Translations under genes and position numbers: made by a program
Shown here: piece by piece, positions 1-8,284 of the stretch
Position numbering within the stretch: position 1 is the stretch's first letter
Layout of the letters: each line of letters starts with the position of its first letter
Origin: Verrucomicrobiota bacterium
Lineage (GTDB): Bacteria; Verrucomicrobiota; Verrucomicrobiia; Opitutales; Seribacteraceae
DNA length: 18,800 nt
Direction of reading: 5' to 3'
Assembly: GCA_014382645.1 (NCBI GenBank)
Contig: JACNJI010000477.1
Span: 1 to 18,800, forward strand
The notes under the pieces: generated by a model
The model's input: the letters and a program-made list of their open reading frames with translations, nothing else
What the model was told of the DNA's origin: nothing
The model's database searches: none

Positions 1-2050
1 CAAGTGGATCGATGAGACGACGGGAAAGCAATACAACGGAAAGAGCGCCCCTCGCATCGTGCTATTCTCTCCCATTGCTCACGAGAATCTCGAAAGCCCC
101 AACCTGCCTGATGGCAAGGAACAAAACAAACATCTCGCCGCCTACGCAGCAGCCACCGCCGAGGTCGCAAAAGAAAAGAAGGTCGAGTATGTCGACCTGT
201 TTGCCTCATCCAAGGATTTATACGCTAAAAACAAAGAAGCGCTCACAATCAACGGCATACACCTAACAAGTGAGGGTAACCGTCAAATTGCCCAAGCCAT
301 TTTCAAGGCACTGTTCGGAAAAGACGCTCCCGCCAAGCACAAAAGCCTTGAGCAAACTAAATCAGCCGTGCTGGACAAAAACTGGCATTGGTTCAACCGC
401 TATCGGGCTACAGACGGCAACGATGTCTGGGGTGGACGCTCGGGCCTTCGTTTCACTGCCGGACAGTCCAACAAAGACGTGCTTTGGCATGAGCTCGACA
501 TGATCGACGCCATGACGGCAAATCGCGACAAGGTGGTCCACGCCTCCGCCAATGGAAAAACGATTGTAGCCGACGACTCGAAGGTACTGGCCCCAATCAA
601 GGTGGATTCAAACGTAGGCGGTAAGTCTCGTAGCAGTAACCCAGGGAAAGAAGGACATGTCAAATACCACAAAGCACAGGAAACCGTGGATCAAATGAAG
701 CTCGCCGAAGGCTTGGAGCTCAATGTCTTCGCTTCGGAAGAAATGTTTCCCGAAATCGCCAACCCCGTTCAAATGGCCGTCGACACAAAGGGGAGACTCT
801 GGGTCGCCGCATGGCCAACCTATCCGAAATGGGAGCCGCTGAAGAAGATGAACGATGCACTCATCATCCTGCCGGACGAAAATCGTGACGGTGTAGCCGA
901 CAAGGCGATAACCTTCGCCAAGGTTCACAACCCCACTGGCTTCGAGTTTTGGAATGGCGGCGTAATCGTGGCATCCGCTCCAGATCTAATTTTCCTCAAA
1001 GATACTGACGGGGACGATGTCGCAGATGTCCGTATCCGCATCATGCACGGCCTAGACTCCGCCGATACCCACCACACCGCAAACAACCTCGTTTTCGGTC
1101 CCGACGGACACATATATTATCAACGCGGCGTTTTTCACGTCTCAAATGTCGAGACACCCTGGAAGGGGCCTCAGCAGCACGGCAACAGTGCAATGTATCG
1201 CTTCAACCCGCGAACGTCTGAATTTGCTATGCATGCAGACAACAGCCCAAACCCACACGGAATTAGTTTTGACTACTGGGGTTACCACTATGCAACTGAT
1301 GGCACCGGTGGAAGAGCCTTCCAAGTACGACCCGACGGAAAGGGCGGCTTCAAGATGCAATCCCTCCTAAATAAAACCGTGAGACCAGTTTGTTCGAGTA
1401 GCGTCTTGTCGAGTGCCCACTTTCCCGAACGCAACAACGGAAACTTCGTAATATGCAACTCAATCGGTTTCCTCGGCCTCAAACAGTATACGCTTGCCGA
1501 TGACGGTAACGGCAATCGCAAGGGAACCGCCATCGAAGACCTATTGGTCTCCGAGAAGGATCGTAACTTCCGGCCCACCGACATTGAAATCGGTGATGAC
1601 GGAGCTCTCTATGTTTCTGACTGGCAGAATGTCATTGTTGGGCACATGCAGCACAACGTACGTGACCCCAACCGCGACAAAACTCATGGCCGCGTTTACC
1701 GCTTAACCGCAACAGGTCGCGATCTAATGAAACACGTAAAGGTCGACGGTCAGCCTATTGCAACACTACTCGACATCCTCAAGAACCCCACGAACATCAT
1801 TCGTCACCGTGCTCGCATCGAACTGAGCGAACGGAACACTAAGGAAGTAATTGCAGCCACCGAGAAATGGCTTAAGCAATTTGACTCCAGCAACAAAGAC
1901 CATGCCCATCACATTCTTGAAGGCCTCTGGATTTACCAACAGCACAATGTGGTGAACAAAGACTTGCTCGAGCAAGTGCTAAAGTCGCCAGTGAACCACG
2001 CCCAGATTGCCGCCAAGACCGTGCAACAATTTTGGTCGAATAAGCTTTGA
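1..2050 (+). CDS. SGNH hydrolase-PVC-type dehydrogenase propeller fusion, 5' partial
   Basis: The reading frame is open from base 2, so the gene begins upstream; an apparent start at 59 (GTG) is internal. The visible 682 residues open with the end of an SGNH/GDSL esterase domain, including the block V region [10 protein letters not shown]. There the His is present but the usual Asp three residues before it is Asn. A linker ([14 protein letters not shown]) follows. Then comes the putative membrane-bound dehydrogenase beta-propeller typical of Planctomycetes and Verrucomicrobia (TIGR02604 type, roughly visible residues 230-605), with repeated D-G/N-D-G turns such as [11 protein letters not shown] and [10 protein letters not shown] short helical, HEAT-like tail ends the protein. 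Family members often carry a C-terminal cytochrome c domain; no CxxCH occurs here, so this copy is shorter than usual. It is likely exported, but the signal peptide would lie outside the window. Substrate is unknown; esterified sugars or polysaccharide are an inference. Confidence 0.85.
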   Translation, partial: KWIDETTGKQYNGKSAPRIVLFSPIAHENLESPNLPDGKEQNKHLAAYAAATAEVAKEKKVEYVDLFASSKDLYAKNKEALTINGIHLTSEGNRQIAQAIFKALFGKDAPAKHKSLEQTKSAVLDKNWHWFNRYRATDGNDVWGGRSGLRFTAGQSNKDVLWHELDMIDAMTANRDKVVHASANGKTIVADDSKVLAPIKVDSNVGGKSRSSNPGKEGHVKYHKAQETVDQMKLAEGLELNVFASEEMFPEIANPVQMAVDTKGRLWVAAWPTYPKWEPLKKMNDALIILPDENRDGVADKAITFAKVHNPTGFEFWNGGVIVASAPDLIFLKDTDGDDVADVRIRIMHGLDSADTHHTANNLVFGPDGHIYYQRGVFHVSNVETPWKGPQQHGNSAMYRFNPRTSEFAMHADNSPNPHGISFDYWGYHYATDGTGGRAFQVRPDGKGGFKMQSLLNKTVRPVCSSSVLSSAHFPERNNGNFVICNSIGFLGLKQYTLADDGNGNRKGTAIEDLLVSEKDRNFRPTDIEIGDDGALYVSDWQNVIVGHMQHNVRDPNRDKTHGRVYRLTATGRDLMKHVKVDGQPIATLLDILKNPTNIIRHRARIELSERNTKEVIAATEKWLKQFDSSNKDHAHHILEGLWIYQQHNVVNKDLLEQVLKSPVNHAQIAAKTVQQFWSNKL

Positions 2051-2153
2051 TTCGAGGATAAATTCCGAGTTTAACTCTATTTACCTGTAGTAGAGCGTTC
2101 GCCAAGAGGCGGATGTCTTGAGTGCAATATTCATCGAATTTATATCCACAAGT

Positions 2154-3458
2154 ATGAAATTCCATCGATACAAAGCTGCACTTGCAGTCGTGCTGTGTTC
2201 GCAATTTGCCGAGAGCGACGACCTGCTTGCAAAAACAGAAAGGCTGGTTGCGGACAACTCCAAACCAGTGAAACTTGCGGGTGGCTTTAAGTTCACCGAA
2301 GGGCCGGCTGCCGACGGAAAAGGCGACGTATATTTCACTGATATTCCAAACAACCGCATTCACAAATGGAGCGCGGTCGACAATAAGCTTTCCACCTTTA
2401 TCGAGAATTCGGGTGGAGCAAACGGACTCTACTTCTCCAAGGAAGGTGATATCTATGCGTGTCTGGGTGAAAAGCGCTGCGTAATGTCTTTCTATCTCGA
2501 AGACGGAACTGAAAAAGAGCTGGTTGGAGATCAATTTGACGGGCGACCCTTCAACAAACCTAACGACCTCTGGATTCACCCGAACGGGGGAATCTTCTTT
2601 ACCGACCCAAACTACGGACGGAAGGAATTGTCGCAGGATGGCGAATACCTCTTTTACATCACTCCCTACCGCGACCAAGTTTTTCGGGTAGCTTCCGACC
2701 TCAAGAGACCCAATGGAGTGATTGGCACTCCAGACGGCAAAACTCTCTTCGTGGCCGACCCCGGACAAGGAAAGACCTTTCGCTATACCATCGATGATGG
2801 AGAAGAAGGCACGCTTTCGGACAAAAAACTGTTTGCCGAATCGGGTTCCGACGGAATGACGTTGGATAATAAAGGCAACCTCTACCTCACCTCGGGTACG
2901 GTTAAGGTTTTAAATCCTGAGGGCAAAGAAATCGCCGACCTCGCGTTCCCCGAAAAGCCTTCTAACATTTGCTTCGGTGGTACGGACGGCAAAACCCTAT
3001 TCGTCACCGCCCGCACCGGTTTTTACTCTCTAGCCATGCAGGTCGCAGGAGCCGGTTTCGTGAACGCAAGAACTCCTCAAGCCGGCGATGAAGCGAAAGT
3101 TACTATCGCCTGCATAAAGGAAAAGCTTCTCTATGACACAAAGAAATTCACTGTTCGCGCAGGGCAGAAAGTAACCGTGCTCTTCAAGAACGACGATTAT
3201 CCCCCGCACAACCTAATCTTCGTGAAGCCCGGAACGGCAGACGAGGTAGCGGCGCTCGCAATCGCACTCGGAGCCGAGGGCTTCGCCAAGCAATTCCGAC
3301 CAGACACCGATAAAGTCCTCTGGGGCTCAACCATGTTGGAACATGGCCAAAGGGCTACGATACAATTCACTGCCCCAGCTCCGGGCGATTACCCTTACGT
3401 CTGCACTTTCCCCGGGCATTCCATAATCATGCGCGGCGTCATGCACGTCGTAAAATAG
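2154..3458 (+). CDS. Exported SMP-30/gluconolactonase-like propeller fused to azurin-like cupredoxin
   Basis: The 434-residue product has three parts. The signal peptide is at about residues 1-20 (MKFHRYKAALAVVLCSQFAES). An SMP-30/gluconolactonase/LRE propeller covers about 30-300 (FTEGPAADGKGDVYFTDIPNNR, NKPNDLWIHPNGGIFFTDPNY, RPNGV). A C-terminal blue-copper domain covers about 315-434. Its ligands can be read directly: His352 in PPHNLIF, then Cys417, His422 and Met426 in CTFPGHSIIM, with azurin spacing. It probably acts in the periplasm: the propeller may hydrolyse a sugar lactone and the copper domain may carry electrons. It follows the dehydrogenase-like gene by about 100 bp on the same strand, which suggests a shared pathway. 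An upstream TTG at 2118 has a purine-rich AAGAGG before it and would add 12 residues; I prefer ATG 2154 because it gives a normal signal peptide. Confidence 0.88.
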   Translation: MKFHRYKAALAVVLCSQFAESDDLLAKTERLVADNSKPVKLAGGFKFTEGPAADGKGDVYFTDIPNNRIHKWSAVDNKLSTFIENSGGANGLYFSKEGDIYACLGEKRCVMSFYLEDGTEKELVGDQFDGRPFNKPNDLWIHPNGGIFFTDPNYGRKELSQDGEYLFYITPYRDQVFRVASDLKRPNGVIGTPDGKTLFVADPGQGKTFRYTIDDGEEGTLSDKKLFAESGSDGMTLDNKGNLYLTSGTVKVLNPEGKEIADLAFPEKPSNICFGGTDGKTLFVTARTGFYSLAMQVAGAGFVNARTPQAGDEAKVTIACIKEKLLYDTKKFTVRAGQKVTVLFKNDDYPPHNLIFVKPGTADEVAALAIALGAEGFAKQFRPDTDKVLWGSTMLEHGQRATIQFTAPAPGDYPYVCTFPGHSIIMRGVMHVVK

Positions 3459-3474
3459 TTTCCGGCTGACGAGC

Positions 3475-3493
3475 GTTCCGAACAATTTGGAAC
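3475..3493. terminator. Stem-loop between convergent genes
   Basis: An 8-bp stem (GTTCCGAA with TTTGGAAC, one G-T wobble) closes a CAA loop in the 57-bp gap between two converging genes. The position suits a bidirectional terminator, but no U-run follows on either strand, so the role is uncertain. Confidence 0.3.
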
Positions 3494-3515
3494 CCGTTCC
3501 GCGCCGGCGGCTTAT

Positions 3516-4751
3516 TTACTTGTTGGTTACCGCCATCCCCAAGCAGACAACATCGCCTCGACTGCTACGGCAATAAAGCCTGCCGTTGGAATAAGATGGT
3601 GGCGTCCAACTGTCCTTCCCTCCAAGCACTTGAAAACGAGCTTTTTCCATATAACCGGCGGGATTCGCTTCGGCTAGCGCAAGTTCGCCCGAATCGCTCA
3701 GAATAACAAGTGTGTCACCCACGAGAATGACGGACCCCAAACCGAAACCTTTTTGCTCCCATCGAGACGAACCTTTCCGAATATCCAGACAGGACAAGGT
3801 TGCGTATTTGGCCCTCGCCCCAGTCTGCCCATGGATTCCATAGGCGTAATTATCTTTTTTTATCATGCTGGCCATTTGGCTGGAAAAGGATTCGGTTTCC
3901 CACACCGCCTTTGCGGTTCGCCCGCTCACGTCTACCAATGCTGAGCCTTTGCCGTATGCAGAAGAGATCAGAATGGAATTACCCGTATCCAACGGTTGCG
4001 CCACATTGATGCCATATCGAGTCTTATGTTGAAAGCGATAGAGTGGCTTGCCGTCGGCAAGCAGAAAGGAGCATAACCCGAAACGGTTAAAAAGAAGAAC
4101 TTCACTGGGCTTATTTGCTCGAAGCATAGGTGAAGCATAGCCCGCTTCATCAGTTCCGCCTCTCCAAACCAAGTCTCCAGTCTTTGCATTCATGGCAACA
4201 AGAGCGCCATCCTTGGACCCCGTATCGACGATCACCTTGCCATCAGAAACCAAAGGTGACCCCGAAAACCCCCAAGTAGGCCTCCGGCCATTAAAGTCTT
4301 CTATTAGATTCTTACTCCACAAAACCTTACCCGTCTTGGCCTCGAACGCAAAAAATGCTCCTTCGTGACTGGCCAGATACAGAATGCCCTCGGCGACAGC
4401 AGGAGTTGCGCGCGAACCTCCGTCAAAATACTTAGGTGCCTTTTCGCACGGGAAGGAATGGGTCCATTTCTTTTCACCTGAATTCACCTCGAAGCAAAAT
4501 ATGGTGTTTTTCCCATTGGCGTTGCCAACCGTGTAGGCAAGCCCTGCAACGTCGACAACGGAAGAGTATCCTGCTCCGACCTTGGCTTTCCAGAGGAGTT
4601 GAGGCTCATCATCTCCCCAATCTAGCCGTAGCCCTTTTTCAGTAGACGCACCGTCTCTTCGAATTCCCCCAAAGCCCGGCCAATCATCGGCCAGGCATGG
4701 AAAGAAGTTGAGGGACAGAGATACCGCGCAAAAAACAAGTCTACAGTTCAT
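3516..4751 (-). CDS. Secreted PQQ-binding-like beta-propeller protein
   Basis: The 411-residue product has a signal peptide (MNCRLVFCAVSLSLNFFPCLA) ahead of DDWPGFGGIRRDG. That sequence matches the W-P-x-[WF]-x-G-x-x-R-D-G opening of the PQQ-like propellers common in PVC bacteria. Blade repeats of the type A-K-T-G-x-x-x-W recur: VNSGEKKWTHSF, EAKTGKVLWSKNL, NAKTGDLVWRGG and, more diverged, DIRKGSSRWEQKG. The family includes both true quinoprotein dehydrogenases and cofactor-free scaffolds of the BamB type. I see no added cytochrome domain or catalytic signature, so enzymatic activity is not claimed. It lies 118 bp downstream of the anti-sigma gene on the same strand and may be in the same regulon. 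Its 3' end converges on the SMP-30-cupredoxin gene. Confidence 0.82.
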   Translation of the reverse strand: MNCRLVFCAVSLSLNFFPCLADDWPGFGGIRRDGASTEKGLRLDWGDDEPQLLWKAKVGAGYSSVVDVAGLAYTVGNANGKNTIFCFEVNSGEKKWTHSFPCEKAPKYFDGGSRATPAVAEGILYLASHEGAFFAFEAKTGKVLWSKNLIEDFNGRRPTWGFSGSPLVSDGKVIVDTGSKDGALVAMNAKTGDLVWRGGTDEAGYASPMLRANKPSEVLLFNRFGLCSFLLADGKPLYRFQHKTRYGINVAQPLDTGNSILISSAYGKGSALVDVSGRTAKAVWETESFSSQMASMIKKDNYAYGIHGQTGARAKYATLSCLDIRKGSSRWEQKGFGLGSVILVGDTLVILSDSGELALAEANPAGYMEKARFQVLGGKDSWTPPSYSNGRLYCRSSRGDVVCLGMAVTNK

Positions 4752-4869
4752 CAGCCATTCCTTTCTCTAAACTACAGCATCGTCAACGCCTAACAAAGAC
4801 CAAAGCCTGTTCCCGGGGAAGATGACAGTGCGGAAAGAGATCCTCGCCGCCCCCCTAAGCAAATATTGA

Positions 4870-6027
4870 CTAGAGGCGACTGTAGACGGGGCGACCATCC
4901 ACCACCATGGCAATTTCCAATCCATCGGCATAGTGCCCACTCAAATCAGGCAGCAGGGCCTGAGAGCCCTCTTTGTGAGCAGAAAGCGAAACTACAACAA
5001 AATGGGTTCCTTCTGGCAGTTCAATCTCACTTTCGACCCGCTCCCATGTTTCGGGATTCACATCACTCGTAACGCTCGTTTCTTTCTTGGCGATAGCAAC
5101 GCTAACCCGACCTTCACGATTGATCGCATGAAGACCAAGAGCAAAAGACGTACTTCCATCGGCAATGCCGACCCCTTGATTGAAACAAACGGAAGATTTC
5201 ACGACAGCCTTACCATTCAAAAAATTTGCTCCAAGCGAGCGGACATCGAGCACGCTGACCAGTTCGGACACCTCGGCTTTTTTTCCAAACACATCCACTT
5301 CCATTCGAGAAAACCGGAGCATATTACCACCTTGATAGGGTTGGACTCCGAATTCTGCACCCACCCTCAAGGCATCCTCGGTCCGCCATGCGCTAACATT
5401 TTCCTTAACTTCTACATAACCACCTTCACCAAAACCTTGTCCGCTCTCCAAAATTTCAAGGCCATAGGCTGCATCAAGTAAAGCTTCTCGATCCTGTCGG
5501 GCCAAGTTCACAGTCGAAGACGGTTTGATGGACGAGATCAGCACTTTGCTACTTTCGGAACCAAATACAATTGTATTTGGTTCATTGGTAACAACGAGGT
5601 TGCCCATGTCCAAAGAAGATTGTCGACCCTCGGGAGATTTGATAGTCTCGGTAATGACGCTAGAATGCGACAGCGGTAGAGATACTATTTCATGCTCAGT
5701 ATCCACTACAGGAACACCTGTATCGATGACCCACCAACCAATCAGAGTTGCGACGAAACACGCGGCAAGAGCCATTGCCGGACGCCACCATGCAGAGAAA
5801 TCGACCATTATAGTATCACGCAAGGTATTAACATCAGATTCAACTCCAGCGAATTCCCAATGGAGCATTGATTCCAAGGTCACGAGATCCGCATAACGCC
5901 GACGAGCTTCCGGATTCTCCCGAATTACATTCTCAAGGATTTCCTTATCTGCCGGAGACAAAGACTCGTCGAATAGCTGGCTGACCATACGATCCAAATC
6001 CTGAAAAGCGTTAGAGGTATTTGACAT
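4870..6027 (-). CDS. Transmembrane anti-sigma factor (FecR-like) with extracytoplasmic sensor-like domain
   Basis: The 385-residue product starts with a cytoplasmic anti-sigma-like segment, residues 1-60. It has the acidic, helical pattern LFDESLSPADKEILENVIRENPEARRRYADLVTLESMLHW seen in PVC FecR/anti-sigma proteins. One membrane segment lies at about 81-101 (WWRPAMALAACFVATLIGWWVI). A low-complexity linker follows, then a C-terminal domain from about residue 188 (GLEILESGQGFGEGGYVEVKENVSAW to the end). Its predicted beta-rich pattern, with the motifs PETWERVESEIELPEGTHFVVVSL and GHYADGLEIAMV, resembles a carbohydrate-binding-module-like jelly roll; that fold call is inference. The gene lies 147 bp downstream of the ECF sigma gene on the same strand, so the protein probably sequesters that factor and releases it on an envelope signal. 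A perfect 26-bp palindrome lies in its coding sequence. Confidence 0.78.
   Translation of the reverse strand: MSNTSNAFQDLDRMVSQLFDESLSPADKEILENVIRENPEARRRYADLVTLESMLHWEFAGVESDVNTLRDTIMVDFSAWWRPAMALAACFVATLIGWWVIDTGVPVVDTEHEIVSLPLSHSSVITETIKSPEGRQSSLDMGNLVVTNEPNTIVFGSESSKVLISSIKPSSTVNLARQDREALLDAAYGLEILESGQGFGEGGYVEVKENVSAWRTEDALRVGAEFGVQPYQGGNMLRFSRMEVDVFGKKAEVSELVSVLDVRSLGANFLNGKAVVKSSVCFNQGVGIADGSTSFALGLHAINREGRVSVAIAKKETSVTSDVNPETWERVESEIELPEGTHFVVVSLSAHKEGSQALLPDLSGHYADGLEIAMVVDGRPVYSRL
5558..5583. repeat. Perfect 26-bp palindrome inside the anti-sigma gene
   Basis: Thirteen bases of one arm (GAACCAAATACAA) are followed at once by their exact reverse complement, with no spacer. The palindrome begins exactly at a codon boundary of the anti-sigma gene (Glu149), so both strands read E-P-N-T-I-V-F-G. 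It lies in the linker just outside the membrane segment, where protein sequence constraint should be low. Confidence 0.95.
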
Positions 6028-6174
6028 AAATAATGACTATAAGGGTTATCCGAACATAGCGTCCTTCATTGTATAATTAGCCAAAAGTCGCCAAATCTTG
6101 CATTTTTTTAAAACTTTAGCGGACAAGAAGCCCTAAGGCGTTGTTGGCGTGCCTCTTGGAATCTATTATTTTTC

Positions 6175-6711
6175 TTATGAAAGTTCCGCAGCCTCTTCCT
6201 CAGCCACTTTATTGCGTACGCATTGGGCAAGCGCAACACGAACCCTGTAAAGAGTAGCCGAAACCGTGCCCATCGGCCTCCCTAATTTTTCTGCAATTTC
6301 CAGAAGGGAGCAGTTTTTCTCGAATCGAAGACGGGCAACCGCACGGCTCCTTTCACCTAATTCATCAAGGCAATAAGATAAAGCCTTTCTCATTTTATCA
6401 AATCGAGAGTTATCTTCCAATTCTTCCGCCAAAAGTTCCACTATATTTTCGGAAAAAATCAACTTGCTTCTCTTCCGCGTTTTTAAAAATGCCATGACCT
6501 GATAGCGGGCAATTCGGAATGCCCACGCCTGAAAATTCCGGTCCTTGTCATATTCCTCGGCCTTGCGACAAAGAACGAAATTGGACTCCTGCAATATGTC
6601 TTGGGCTTCAGTCCTATTAGGGACAAGCGAGAGTATGTATGAGTACAGCTTACGCTGGATTTGCGTAAGTTGTTGAGAAAACTCGACCGATACGGTATCA
6701 CTCATCAGCAT
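6175..6711 (-). CDS. ECF RNA polymerase sigma factor, Rhodopirellula/Verrucomicrobium family
   Basis: At 178 residues this is a normal-length ECF sigma factor. Region 2 covers about residues 14-85, with the core-binding stretch AQDILQESNFVLCRKAEEY and the family hallmark RNFQAWAFRIARYQVM. Region 4 covers about 115-168, with the helix-turn-helix CSLLEIAEKLGRPMGTVSATLYRVR. Length and motifs fit the PVC sigma group of TIGR02989 type. The membrane anti-sigma gene and a PQQ-like propeller gene follow on the same strand, giving a sigma/anti-sigma/exported-target layout. ATG at 6711 or 6705 could be used (M-L-M-S); neither has a clear Shine-Dalgarno sequence. The gene is divergent from the coiled-coil gene at 6930, with 218 bp between them. 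Confidence 0.9.
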   Translation of the reverse strand: MLMSDTVSVEFSQQLTQIQRKLYSYILSLVPNRTEAQDILQESNFVLCRKAEEYDKDRNFQAWAFRIARYQVMAFLKTRKRSKLIFSENIVELLAEELEDNSRFDKMRKALSYCLDELGERSRAVARLRFEKNCSLLEIAEKLGRPMGTVSATLYRVRVALAQCVRNKVAEEEAAELS

Positions 6712-6929
6712 GTACTTTTAAACAGCAATCTCCATTTACTCCCAACACCCTCGAGGGAGTCAATCATACAATATTGTTTATTTCTTATGCTAAAACCTCA
6801 AAATTCCGCCCCCCCCGAATTGCCATGTTACATGGTTCGCGCTGTTGAGGTAACTCGTCCTAACTCGGTTCCCGACATGCAGGAAAAATCTACTTGGCGA
6901 AAAGTCACTTCTCGAAGTAATCTGATTTT
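6712..6929. promoter_or_regulatory. Divergent intergenic region with several short palindromes and a C8 tract
   Basis: This 218-bp gap between the sigma gene and the Wzz-like gene should hold both promoters. Visible elements are: CCCTCGAGGG (6748-6757), nested in an ACTCCC...GGGAGT inverted repeat (6738-6760); ACAATATTGT (6768-6777); a run of eight C (6809-6816); and a TAACTCG direct repeat near 6850. Assignment to a specific regulator is not possible by eye. Confidence 0.35.
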
Positions 6930-8192
6930 GTGAAAACTGCCCTAAGCTTTGCTTTCATTTTGATAACTGTGCTGCTCTTCTGGGCTGGGATGGTCCAAAC
7001 GAAATCAGAAAACGAAAAGATAACTCAAAGCGTCCGCCAGACTAGTGGTTCGCTTAATTTAAGTAACGACGAGAATCGCTCCAATTCTGCTTACGGTGAA
7101 GACATCTTGACAAAAAAAAACCTTTATCCCGACAAACGGCGTCCCTCGACGCTCTTGCTGCGACAAGAGATGTCGACCGCAAAACTTCTATATCGTGCAA
7201 AAAAAACTTCGGGGAAAAAGGGCGTGACTCCTCAGGAGGCATTGGACATGCATCGGCGGGTACTAGACGGAAAGCTTTTCCTGCAGCACCTCACCCAAAT
7301 GATTGAATCCAGTGCTAACGCCCAGAAGATGATACTGGGTCCCTTCTCGAATCAATCCATCGCCCTGGGAAACGATGCACTTACCAGATCACTTTTTTCA
7401 ATAGCCCAAAAGGATTCAAATGGTTCGGAGATCATAGAGATTTCGAGTCGCGGCAAAACTCCCGAAGCGGCAAAGTTATTGAGTCAACTCATTTTTCGAG
7501 CACATGCCCAAATCCTTGAGAAAGAATCTGCACAGGCTCACTTATTGCCGGTAGTCACCGAATTGGCGTTCTCCCTCCAGCGAAAAGAAAAGGAAATCGA
7601 GGAGCTTCGGCGACAGATCCAGCAGAGACAGTCGGCAAAGCCCATTGCAACAGTGGAAGAAATCTCACTTCGTGCAGAGCGAGATCAGTGCGAAAAAGAG
7701 CTAGCCGAGCATGTCGATGTGTTTTCGACCTTAAAAGAAGCCCGTGAAAAAGGTGCTTCCTCAGAAGATCTGGCGGCTTTAGCAATCCTTTCCAACAAGG
7801 GGAATCTTGCCGATTTCTCCGACACCATCAAGCAGTTGAGGGAGTTTCGAAATTCGCCAAAAGCAAAAAACAAAGCCATCCGAGAAGAACTGGATCACCA
7901 GATTGCACAAGCGATGCAAAAATTGGGAACGGAGCTGACTGTGGTCATTACTTCCCTAAAGGACGGTTATTCTGAAACCTTAAAAAGTAGAAACGAAGTA
8001 CGGGCCAGACTTGTGACAATTGCCAAGGCCGCCTCTTCCAAAAGCAAATTGAATCCTCGCTTTCAATTGCTGGAAAAGAGAGAGCAGGAAGTCTTAATTT
8101 TACAAAACCGCTATGATTTCCAGATGGCAAGATGGCAAGATGCAAAAGGGTTGCTTGTCGCGGTTAATGGGAAAAAGAATGGACCCGATTGA
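6930..8192 (+). CDS. Membrane-anchored coiled-coil protein with Wzz/GumC-like features
   Basis: The 420-residue product has one N-terminal membrane segment (about residues 4-22, FAFILITVLLFWAGM) and a long hydrophilic helical body. The segment IIEISSRGKTPEAAKLLSQLIFRAHAQILEKE (about 168-199) matches the pattern seen in Wzz/GumC polysaccharide co-polymerases just before their coiled coil. The coiled coil then follows (about 205-260, SLQRKEKEIEELRRQIQQRQ), with a return helix near 375-405 (FQLLEKREQEVLILQNRYDFQMARW). A second, C-terminal membrane helix, normal in Wzz, is missing. The function could be chain-length control of an exported glycan or simply a structural envelope protein; I am not certain. 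The start is GTG at 6930. A run of nine A at 7112-7120 lies early in the frame. It converges on the flagellin at 8285-9550. Confidence 0.7.
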   Translation: MKTALSFAFILITVLLFWAGMVQTKSENEKITQSVRQTSGSLNLSNDENRSNSAYGEDILTKKNLYPDKRRPSTLLLRQEMSTAKLLYRAKKTSGKKGVTPQEALDMHRRVLDGKLFLQHLTQMIESSANAQKMILGPFSNQSIALGNDALTRSLFSIAQKDSNGSEIIEISSRGKTPEAAKLLSQLIFRAHAQILEKESAQAHLLPVVTELAFSLQRKEKEIEELRRQIQQRQSAKPIATVEEISLRAERDQCEKELAEHVDVFSTLKEAREKGASSEDLAALAILSNKGNLADFSDTIKQLREFRNSPKAKNKAIREELDHQIAQAMQKLGTELTVVITSLKDGYSETLKSRNEVRARLVTIAKAASSKSKLNPRFQLLEKREQEVLILQNRYDFQMARWQDAKGLLVAVNGKKNGPD

Positions 8193-8284
8193 AAGTTACG
8201 ATTCCTGTTCGTTAGGACTACGGGATTTGCCAGTTTGGCCTTCCTTGGGCTATTGCCATTCCCGTAAAACCAATGAAATTGTTG

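Noticed and set aside
2098..2112. Hairpin UUCGCC/GGCGGA as a terminator after the first gene
   Set aside because: It is short, has no U-run, and overlaps the purine-rich sequence that could serve as ribosome site for the TTG start at 2118.
1872..2768. 298-codon minus-strand open frame
   Set aside because: It runs antisense across the end of the dehydrogenase gene and the start of the SMP-30 gene, both clearly coding on the plus strand, and its product has no recognisable motif.
4933..5481. 182-codon plus-strand open frame
   Set aside because: It is antisense to the anti-sigma factor C-terminal domain and has no protein-like pattern.
8193..8284. ACGGGA...TCCCGT inverted repeat as a terminator between convergent genes
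   Set aside because: The arms are six bases and the loop is over 30 bases with only weak inner pairing, so it is not a convincing terminator.
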